The notes under the pieces are model-generated. The model did not search any database. It saw nothing but the letters and a program-made list of their open reading frames with translations, and had not been told where the DNA came from. Shown piece by piece: positions 54,819-63,500 of a DNA stretch of 64,000 nucleotides; position 1 is the stretch's first letter, and each line of letters begins with the position of its first letter. This DNA is from Promethearchaeota archaeon (GTDB taxonomy: Archaea > Asgardarchaeota > Lokiarchaeia > Sigyniarchaeales > SOKP01): the NCBI GenBank assembly GCA_019058445.1, contig JAHPZA010000010.1, forward strand, positions 124,001 to 188,000, given 5' to 3'. The translations under genes and the position numbers were made by a program.

Positions 54819-56204
54819 TTGTCTAAAGAGAAAAAAGTGGTGGTCATCGGATTAGACTGTGCTGCACCTAAAACTCTTTTTGAGGATTTCATTGAAGATT
54901 GCCCTAATCTAAAAAAATTAATGACTAACGGAGTTTATGGTAAATTAAGAAGTTCTGATCCCCCGATTACCATTCCTGCGTGGATGGTTATGTCTACAGG
55001 TAAAAAAGCAGGAACTCTTGGGGTATATGGTTTTAGACATCGGAAAAATAACTCATACACAGATTTCTGGGTTGCCAATTCACAAACGATAAAAGAACCA
55101 AAAATATGGGATATTCTTGGAAGTCATGGATTAAAATCCATAATATTAGGTGTTCCTCCAACATATCCTGTGAAACCGCTCAAGGGTAACATGGTTTCGG
55201 GATTTATCACCCCTGATATTTTAGCAAATTTCACATATCCTCCCGAATTAAAAGCAGAAATCATAGAGAATATCGGAGATTATATATTGGATGCAAAATT
55301 TAGAACAAATGCGAAAGAACAATTACTAATTAACATTTATCAAATGACAAAAATTCACTTTAAAACCTTAAAATATTTGATGACAAACAAAGAATGGGAC
55401 TATGTTCAGTGTGTATTAATAGGACTAGACAGACTTCATCATGCTTTCTGGAAATATTATGATAAAACCCATCCAAAATATGAACCAGGTAATATTTTTG
55501 AATCTGTTATTAAAAAATACTATATATACTTAGATCAAGAAGTTGGAGAGATTTTAAACTTAATAGATGAAGATACTATCATTTTCATTGTGTCCGATCA
55601 TGGGGCAAAAGCCATGAAAGGAGTTCTCTGTATTAATATGGCGTTAGAAAAACTAGGCTTGCTAAAATTTAAGACTCCCCCTAAACCCAAAACAAGAATG
55701 CAAGATGCCGAAATTGATTGGAATAATACTTATGCATGGGGATGGGGAGGATATTATGCAAGGATTTTTCTTAATGTGAAAGGTAGAGAGAAGCATGGCA
55801 TTATTGAGCCGGATAAATATGAGGAATGGAGAGATAAATTAATAAAATTACTAAAAGAAATACCAGATATTACGGGAAACAAGATGAATACTAAAATTTA
55901 TCGTCCTGAGGAATTATTTGATATAATACGAGGAGATGCGCCTGATTTATTAGCATATTTTGATGACTTATATTGGAGATCTGCTGGTACAGTAGGATAT
56001 GATTCAATGTACCTTAATGAAAATGATACTGGGCCAGATGATGCGGTGCATGATTATTATGGGATTTTTCTGATCTATGATCCTAAAAAGAAATTGGGAA
56101 AAAAGCTAAAAACGCGTAATATTCTTGATATTGCTCCTACTATTTTAAATATATTTGAAATTGAAATTCCAGGTGATATGGAAGGAAAAATAATAAAAAT
56201 TTAA
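54819..56204 (+). CDS. Alkaline-phosphatase-superfamily phosphodiesterase/nucleotide pyrophosphatase
   Basis: A 461-residue soluble COG3379-like protein. It has VVVIGLDCAAPKTLFEDF for metal site one, PPITIPAWMVMSTGKKAGTLG around the Thr nucleophile, IGLDRLHHAFWKYYD, and IFIVSDHGAKAMKGVL for metal site two. It is of the same group as 11222-12472. Its place between Sat and APS kinase suggests a role with adenylyl sulfates (for example removal of PAP or APS) or with sulfated glycans, but no substrate can be read. The TTG start is supported by AAGGAG. Confidence 0.8.
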   Translation: MSKEKKVVVIGLDCAAPKTLFEDFIEDCPNLKKLMTNGVYGKLRSSDPPITIPAWMVMSTGKKAGTLGVYGFRHRKNNSYTDFWVANSQTIKEPKIWDILGSHGLKSIILGVPPTYPVKPLKGNMVSGFITPDILANFTYPPELKAEIIENIGDYILDAKFRTNAKEQLLINIYQMTKIHFKTLKYLMTNKEWDYVQCVLIGLDRLHHAFWKYYDKTHPKYEPGNIFESVIKKYYIYLDQEVGEILNLIDEDTIIFIVSDHGAKAMKGVLCINMALEKLGLLKFKTPPKPKTRMQDAEIDWNNTYAWGWGGYYARIFLNVKGREKHGIIEPDKYEEWRDKLIKLLKEIPDITGNKMNTKIYRPEELFDIIRGDAPDLLAYFDDLYWRSAGTVGYDSMYLNENDTGPDDAVHDYYGIFLIYDPKKKLGKKLKTRNILDIAPTILNIFEIEIPGDMEGKIIKI

Positions 56205-56230
56205 AAAAATAAAAAAATTGAGAATTGAAA

Positions 56231-56764
56231 ATGGAACATAAGGGGTTTACTCTTTGGTTTACAGGACTTCCATGTTCAGGGAAGTCAGTGCTTGCAGATG
56301 CCGTAGCGGAAGATTTAAAAAATAAAGGGATGAAAGTTGAACGATTAGACGGAGATATTGTAAGGAAAAGCTTAACTAGAGATTTAGGATTTAGTGAAGA
56401 AGATAGAAATAGAAATATTGAAAGGATAACATTTGTTGCAAAATTATTGACTCGTAATGGAGTCGCTGTTCTGGCATCTTTTGTTTCACCATATAACAAA
56501 ATACGAGCTTACTCACGTGAAGAGATTGGCGACTACATCTTAGTTTATGTCAAATGTCCCGTTGGAGTTTGTGAAGAAAGAGATGTGAAGGGAATGTATG
56601 CGAAAGCAAGAGCCGGGGAAATTAAAGACTTTACGGGGATTGATCACCCATTTGAGGAACCAGACAATCCAAATATTACTGTAGAAACAGATAAACAGAC
56701 AGTGGAAGAAAGCAAGCGTATTATATTAGAAGCTTTAGATGAAATGGGATATTTACCAAATTAA
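56231..56764 (+). CDS. cysC: Adenylylsulfate (APS) kinase
   Basis: About 177 residues. P-loop FTGLPCSGKSVLADAVAEDL, RLDGDIVRKSLTRDLGFSEE, DRNRNIERITFVAKLL, and the APS-binding KARAGEIKDFTGIDHPFE. It phosphorylates APS to PAPS, the donor for sulfotransferases. A TTG at 56225 is an alternative start. It completes a Sat-CysC unit; no PAPS reductase or clear sulfotransferase is in the window, so PAPS may serve sulfation elsewhere or sulfite formation by genes outside. Confidence 0.94.
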   Translation: MEHKGFTLWFTGLPCSGKSVLADAVAEDLKNKGMKVERLDGDIVRKSLTRDLGFSEEDRNRNIERITFVAKLLTRNGVAVLASFVSPYNKIRAYSREEIGDYILVYVKCPVGVCEERDVKGMYAKARAGEIKDFTGIDHPFEEPDNPNITVETDKQTVEESKRIILEALDEMGYLPN

Positions 56765-56793
56765 TGGATAAGTCTTTCAAATCAATAATGAAT

Positions 56794-58116
56794 CTAGATT
56801 AAATCTTTATTTTTTACTCTTTTTATATTAACCTTGTTAAATTTAAGCAATAATAACGAGTACATCATTATACTTAAAAGAAAAATCCATCTTAAATAAT
56901 AGAAGATAATCAGAGGATATTCTTTTAATCCAGGGATATAGTCATATATAAAAAATGTACTCCACGAAAAAAATATGACCACAATTGAAGAAATCCCAAT
57001 TATGACTATTTTATTGCTTTTGAAAAATTCAATCCCATGAACATTCTCATTTAAATGAGGTACATATAATAGGAGCACTAAAGAATATAATATTAATCCC
57101 AATAAGAAAGAATAAGAAAAGATTCCAATAAAAATATAAGCAATTGCAAAATATCCAAACTTCTCTTCAATCATCAATTTATCATTAAACATCAGGATTA
57201 ACGATATGACAAAAAGAGCAATACTAAATACTATTGCGTAATTTCTTATTTCACTTGGAGATAACTCAAGCCATTCTCTTAAATATATGAGTTTGAAATA
57301 ATTAGGCCTACGTGACGGACGATTAAACCCATCTATAAAAGAGAATATTTGAAATGGATAGATAATAAATAAAAAATTCTGAATAAAAAACCATAGGATT
57401 AAAATAAGATATTTTCTCTTATTCTCTCTATTAAATACATTCTTAAGGGAAATATCCTGAAATACGTATATCAATAAAAAAAAAACAAAATAGGGGGCCA
57501 TACCGATAGCAAACACAATCAAACCATAGTTTAAAACATAAAAATCAAACTCCTTAGGCCTCTCCTCTATTCTATATTGAAGTTCTCTTCTAAGAATAAA
57601 AAGTAAAATTACAAATGTGAGATACTTTGATTGGTTAAAATAAAATTGATAATATACAAAATACCCGTTGGAAATTATTAAAAGGAATATAAATCTATGG
57701 ACTTTCTCTTTTGAATCCATAAAAACGAGGATCTTGTTGAATTCTCTTATAGAAAATATACCTAAAACATAATTTATAATAAAAAAAACATAATAAGCAA
57801 TTTCATACGGGATTAATGATACCGTAACAGCAAAAAATAGCGCAAAACTTGGCATATAACGAAAACCACGAACTTCATAAAGATTGGCAGGATTAATAAA
57901 GATTTGCCTGCCAGATTCATAAAAAATAGAAAAATCATTCATTTGAGGATCAAAATCCCAGCTTACTAATGCGTAAATAGCCCATAAACCTATAAAAATA
58001 GGAGGAATTATTAAATATAAATTCTCTTTTATAAGATTTTTATGAAACAAACAAAATAAAATAATAATAAATATGAGGATAAAAATTGTCAAAAAAACTA
58101 TGATATAATTAAGCAA
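56794..58116 (-). CDS. GT87-like multi-pass membrane glycosyltransferase, paralogue 3
   Basis: A 440-residue membrane protein with roughly ten helices. It has NDFSIFYESGRQIFINPANL, then YMPSFALFFAVTVSLIPYE near residues 60-100, and ends with an FYYLRWIFLLSIMMYSLLLL segment. It matches paralogue 1 (783-2024) closely in these parts and in the middle (FLFIIYPFQIFSFIDGF). Like that one it is probably a polyprenol-phosphate-sugar dependent GT-C enzyme. It lies convergent to the APS kinase gene with a gap of about 30 bases. Substrate unknown. Confidence 0.68.
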   Translation of the reverse strand: MLNYIIVFLTIFILIFIIILFCLFHKNLIKENLYLIIPPIFIGLWAIYALVSWDFDPQMNDFSIFYESGRQIFINPANLYEVRGFRYMPSFALFFAVTVSLIPYEIAYYVFFIINYVLGIFSIREFNKILVFMDSKEKVHRFIFLLIISNGYFVYYQFYFNQSKYLTFVILLFILRRELQYRIEERPKEFDFYVLNYGLIVFAIGMAPYFVFFLLIYVFQDISLKNVFNRENKRKYLILILWFFIQNFLFIIYPFQIFSFIDGFNRPSRRPNYFKLIYLREWLELSPSEIRNYAIVFSIALFVISLILMFNDKLMIEEKFGYFAIAYIFIGIFSYSFLLGLILYSLVLLLYVPHLNENVHGIEFFKSNKIVIIGISSIVVIFFSWSTFFIYDYIPGLKEYPLIIFYYLRWIFLLSIMMYSLLLLKFNKVNIKRVKNKDLI

Positions 58117-58210
58117 TAAGTTATTTCACGCTTGGCTTATGTATTAACATTTTATAAATTAGTTAAATTATCAAATAATCTTAAATTATTCTAAAAATTC
58201 ACATAAAGCA

Positions 58211-58607
58211 ATGCGATTTACGAAAGTTATCGCTGATGTTTTAAATATCTCTGAAAGAACTGCATAGAGACAAGTTGGAGTAGGAAACGCGATAATATAG
58301 GGAAACTTTGACAGTAGCATCATAGAAGAGTACAAAAATGGGAAAATATTTCATACTGAAATGCGTAAAACAATTTAAAAAAATTCGACAAAATGAAAAA
58401 GTTAGAAAGCCAAATGAAAAAGAAAAGAAAATCATTATTATTATTCAAGCAAAACAAAAAAATCAGTAAAACAAATATTGCATTAATTGTAAAAAAGCTA
58501 AAGCATCAACTTGTCCCTGCTGTAATAAAATGGTTATAATTTGTGATAAAGGGTATTTTGTTTTAATGGAAAAGGATACTAAAGCCTGTAAGGATTATGA
58601 AGGTTAA
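58211..58607 (+). pseudogene. Decayed gene: HTH-like N-terminus and zinc-ribbon C-terminus
   Basis: Reading from the ATG at 58211, a helix-turn-helix-like stretch (FTKVIADVLNISERTA) is cut by TAG at 58265, TAG at 58298 and TAA at 58376. After a +1 shift the frame continues with CVKQFKKIRQNEKVRKPNE, a TAA at 58467, and then a zinc-binding tail with CINC, CPCC and further cysteines to the stop at 58605. The coherent order of HTH, basic linker and cysteine ribbon, spread over two frames and several stops, indicates a degenerate DNA-binding gene rather than chance. Its original family is not recognised. Confidence 0.5.
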
Positions 58608-58645
58608 ATTATTTGTTTAATTCATTTTTTTAGGTTTTTTTCTAT

Positions 58646-60328
58646 TTAATAAATCATTTCAGGAGGCGGAGGTTTCAAACAAAAACCACATTTCCCAAAT
58701 GATTTAATCGTTTGTTCCCAACAATGTTTATGATAAGCTCGCTCACAGTGCGGACATTCAACATGACACGATTCTCTTCGCCCTGCAATTCTTATACCAC
58801 ACGTAGGGCATTCTATTTTATGACATATAACACATGCTACCACAGAAACTTCGAATATTTTCTCTGAAATTAAATTAAATAAATCAATTAAATAGCTATA
58901 AGGAGTCCACTCCTCAAAAAAATCCTTGAATGACGATTGGAGATCAGACTTGATTTTTTCATGAGTATCTATCTCAAACTCATTTAAAACTTTTATATTC
59001 GGCATTTTCATAGGATAATCTTTCGGTAAATTTATCTGAAACTCAAATGTAATGTCTTGAGTTTTCATTTTCCCTTTCATATTTAGCTTTAAAGTTTGGG
59101 TGGTATTTTCATATTTCAAATCCTTATAATGCTCATTTAATAATTCAATTTCAAAATTTATCCGTGAATTCTTATCTACAAGCCACGCGATTTCTCTAAT
59201 AATTTCGACGGGCTCAGATTCATTTTCTTTCCAATTTTTGTAAGAATTTAAAGAATTAATCGGTGTGTGAATAATATTCTGCAACTCAGAGGATAAAATA
59301 ACCTCAGGCGGCTTAGGATAGGCCGTCAAATCAAGTTCTAATACATACTCTTTAAATCCATAAGTCACTAAATGAACCTTTAATTTCGTAATTTCACCCT
59401 CTATTTCTTCACATTTATATTCATTAAGGATTTTCTTAGCCTCATTTTCAATATGTGTTATAATTTGCAGATTATTTTCGATTTCATGCAAAATATCGAT
59501 GATATGCACTGGTTTCTTGACATTCCATTTCTTTAGCATATTTATTGATTCATATGGATTTCCCAAAATGTTTATAAGTTGCTCTGGCAGTGATATGATG
59601 GGTTTTTGTGGATATTCCATAAAATTTATGTCTATTATGAAAGTTTTTGTTATAGTTAGAGTCATATATATTGTAATATCAGCAGGATTTTGCCCTTTTT
59701 GGTCATATGCATAGTACTGCTGTATCAATCCTAATTCTGTACTAATTTCTACACCAATTGGCTGAGGTTCTTCAATACTCTCTTCATATTTTTCTTGTTG
59801 TGTTGTTTTTGAACTCTCTATTGGATAATCTTCAGCTTTTGAGGGGACTTGATCGGTAGGTTCTGAATAAAATAAGGCATCACTAGAATTGATTTGAATA
59901 TTGTTCTCGAGTTCAGGAGGGTAAGCATCAAGATCAGGGGTAATATACTCCTCAGAATCTGCCTGTTCAATTTTTACTTCTGATATTTGAACCGGTTGTT
60001 GAACATTAGTCGTTTTTTTCATTGTTTCTTGTATCTTAAGATTTAACTCTTTTAAAATATCAACTACCGCTGAACCGGGAGTCCACATTCTCAACTTGTT
60101 TAACTTTACATTACCTAATAAATTTTTTATCGCATTATGATATATAAGCTGAGGGGGAGAATCGGGAAAATCTTCACCGAACTTAATCTCTAATTCATAT
60201 TTCTTCTCTGGTGTCTCATACACATGGCCGTATAAATGCGCAATATTCCCTGACACCATCCAAAAAGAAAATTCTGAAGCGATTTTTTGCGCTTCTTTCA
60301 AAATTCGTTGTCCATCCATAGAATTCAC
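58646..60328 (-). CDS. Multi-RWD/UBC-like protein with C-terminal RING-type zinc finger
   Basis: A 560-residue protein. Residues 10-105 form an RWD/UBC-like domain (YELEIKFGEDFPDSPPQLIY). A low-complexity Glu/Pro/Gln/Ser linker runs to about 190. Three more related domains follow (FIIDINFMEYPQKPIISL; YVLELDLTAYPKPPEVIL; FEFQINLPKDYPMKMPNIKV), each with the strand-then-YPxxxP pattern. None has an E2 catalytic Cys in the expected place. Residues 496-552 carry CVIC, CPTCG, CPHC, YHKHCW and CGFC, a RING-like treble clef. The layout suggests a ubiquitin-system adaptor or E3-like protein, as known from Asgard archaea. Partners are not encoded here. Confidence 0.78.
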   Translation of the reverse strand: MNSMDGQRILKEAQKIASEFSFWMVSGNIAHLYGHVYETPEKKYELEIKFGEDFPDSPPQLIYHNAIKNLLGNVKLNKLRMWTPGSAVVDILKELNLKIQETMKKTTNVQQPVQISEVKIEQADSEEYITPDLDAYPPELENNIQINSSDALFYSEPTDQVPSKAEDYPIESSKTTQQEKYEESIEEPQPIGVEISTELGLIQQYYAYDQKGQNPADITIYMTLTITKTFIIDINFMEYPQKPIISLPEQLINILGNPYESINMLKKWNVKKPVHIIDILHEIENNLQIITHIENEAKKILNEYKCEEIEGEITKLKVHLVTYGFKEYVLELDLTAYPKPPEVILSSELQNIIHTPINSLNSYKNWKENESEPVEIIREIAWLVDKNSRINFEIELLNEHYKDLKYENTTQTLKLNMKGKMKTQDITFEFQINLPKDYPMKMPNIKVLNEFEIDTHEKIKSDLQSSFKDFFEEWTPYSYLIDLFNLISEKIFEVSVVACVICHKIECPTCGIRIAGRRESCHVECPHCERAYHKHCWEQTIKSFGKCGFCLKPPPPEMIY

Positions 60329-60478
60329 AATAAAATATCTAATTTTTGCTCTATATAAAATGATTAAAGATTATTCTTAAAAATCTTTTTAGATGTTTTT
60401 TCGTGAAAAATTATTGATTCATTTCAATTAATTTCTTGAGTATCACAATTATATAATTTTAAGAAAATTCAAATAATC

Positions 60479-60487
60479 TTATAAATA
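60479..60487 (+). promoter_or_regulatory. Possible archaeal TATA box
   Basis: TTATAAATA, ending 39 bases before the ATG of the surface protein gene. The same nine bases precede the gene at 28616. Weak evidence in AT-rich DNA. Confidence 0.3.
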
Positions 60488-60526
60488 ATTTAATTTTATA
60501 GATTTGAAACCACAACTCATAAAAAG

Positions 60527-63500
60527 ATGTACCAAAAATCAAAAAATAAGCATTTAATATCCTTAATAATATTAATTACCCTTATGTTTATTTTTTCTTC
60601 ATTAACAAACCAAAATTATTTAATAAACTCTAATAATTCTATTTCTGATTATAAGAAGGAATCTGATGAAGAAGATATTAAATCGATCAATCAGTATCCG
60701 GTAATTTCAGATATCAATTATATTAATAGCAAATATAATATATCTGACTGGTGGAATACAACTTTTAGATATCGCATTTGCATAGAATTAGAAGAAATCG
60801 ATTCTATCAACCGATACCAACCATTAGACATATTTTTAGTGTTTCAAGAAAATGAACATTTTGTAAATACATCCCGGTTGGTAAGTTATAATGCGACAGG
60901 ATTGAATGAATGGAGCAATCCAGTACCTATTCAATTATGGAACATAACCTATTGCCAAAATACAAATTATATAAAGACCTGTACAATAACTTTTATAGCG
61001 AATATAACAGCTAATTCGAATAAATTGTACTTCTTTTACTATAATGATAATAATGAAGGAATTGAAATTCCAAATTATAAAACCGAATTTTCTACTATTT
61101 TATCGAATGGAAAACTTAATGTGACTGTTGGACCTCAAGGATCAAAATATCAAGCTTTAATTGAAGAAGGTTATGGTATATCCGAATTTCAAAAAGATGG
61201 AATTAATTATCATACAAAATATTCATTAACTCCTGAGAAGCAGTTAAATCATCAATCTGTTGAGTTATTATTACATTGTGACGAAGAGAGTGGTTCAGTG
61301 ATTTATGACTCTTCTTATAATGAGCTTGAAGGAGATCTCATAGGAAATTCAGAATTTAACATAGGTGTCTTACATAATGGTATAAAATTTGATGGAATTG
61401 GTGATTATATCACATTTGATGATAAATTAAACAGACCATTTGGATCCACAAGTAAAGCATTTACGATTACAATGTGGATTATGCCTACTTCATTGAGTAA
61501 TTCGAGTAGTAATCATGGTGTTATGAATTGCTTTATGGCAAAAGCCAGTAAACCCTATAGTGATAATTTTGAATTAGGAATATTTAAAGAAAATAATACA
61601 CACGGTTTGTTGCATGTATATATTGGAACGGCACTTATACATAAGCAATCGATATATGGTGATGTAATGAGTAATCCAATTTTAACTAATGAGTGGAACT
61701 TTATCGCTGTTAGATATTTTGAAGGAAATGTTGATGTTCAAATTAATGATGTTATTTATGGAAAAGATATAAATAATACAGAACCTTGGGATGGATCCGT
61801 ATATCTTGACCAAGCTAGCGGAAGTCATTTTACATTAGGAGGCACATTAGACAGTGACATCTATTATAATGGAACTTTGGATGAGATTGTTGTATATAAT
61901 AGCTCAATTAGCAATGTTGAAATAAATAATAACAAATTAGCAAAAAAAAAATCATCTATTAATTCTATAATCGAAATCGAGAGTGGTATTATCTTTTCTA
62001 GATATAAAATCCTCTGGAATCCTATTTTTGATATGAATATTGAAGATATTATTACATTCTATAATGATTATAATCTTTGGAATATTTATCGGAGTATATA
62101 TTTTGATAATCCATTTGATCCTGATAAAGCCTCTATGAATGCTCTAAATACGTATTATAATTTAACTGAAATATACAACCAGCAAGAGGGTAAGTATTTT
62201 TATGATAGTAAGGTTAAACAAAATATTATTTCAGCAGGATTTAACGTAGAAAATTATTCCATAATTCATATCCCGAAACCTTATAACGTGAGTTTTGGAA
62301 TTTTTATAGCAGATTATATGGTTTCTGATATTTTATATACTTCTGTATCTGAATTTAAAGGAAAATTAACCTATAACAAGAATATTACAGAATTTACACC
62401 AGGTTCTATTAATGACTTTGATAATAATGATGGAGGGAGTAATTTCAAATTAAATATTGATTTATGGGAATTTATTGATACCATTAATCAGTCAGGAAGT
62501 TTGAATGACAATGATTTATTAAACTATTTCAATAATACTTTAGTTTCACTAAGAAATCCCATAGATATTAAAATTTACCATCAAGAAGCTTTATTTTATA
62601 CATTAGTAATCCATGTTGAGGATATAGATAATAACCCCGTTAATCAAGCCACAGTTTCTCTTTATAACTTGACGAATAATGGAAATATAGATCAATGCAT
62701 ATCAAAACAAAAAACAAGTTTAGGGGGTAATACTACTTTTAAATATCTCAAAAACGATACTTATACTGTAAATTTAACCTATGAGAAGTATGGTCAACCT
62801 GCTTTTCAGGTTATTCATAATCCTGTTAATATAACAGTAAATGAAACAAACTCAGACAGATTTGGTAAAATTACTTACAATTTCTACAATGTAAGTCTTA
62901 CCTCTCTCAAGATGAAAGTGCAAAGAATTGACCCTGATACACATGAAATTAAAGAGCCTGTTGTAAACGCTAATGTATCATTTTGGATCAATAATGGGAG
63001 TGGGAATAAACATATAGGTTATGAGTTAACTGATATTTCTGGTATGGCAATATTTCAGTGGAGAAATTTTTCCTCTGCTAACGATGGAAATATCACTTTT
63101 GCGATAATCTGGTATGACAATCCACATAATATTTCTACAGAGGGAGATTTACTTAAAGAAAATTCAACTCATATCACGTTATATTTTTATAGGGGAAATA
63201 TTATTGTTGTCAATTTGACATCTTATAAATTTGCAACCGCTCTTGTGGAATCTATCCCTGATGGTGTATACATTGGAGATGAAATAACCTTCCAAGTGAA
63301 CTATTCTTATACCATAAATTACACGGATATAAAACCTATAGAAAATGCAAGAGTATATTATTATATTAAGATCGATAATACAAATATAAGTTCAAAATTA
63401 ATCGAATTCAATGAGACAACAATAAAGGGGACTTATAGTACAAAGATTAATACTTCTAATCCTGAAGATCCAAATATTAATTTTTTAGCAGAAATTTCCT

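Noticed and set aside
58211..58607. TAG read-through (pyrrolysine-like recoding) to rescue the broken gene
   Set aside because: The sequence also has TAA stops and a frame change, which recoding of TAG cannot explain.
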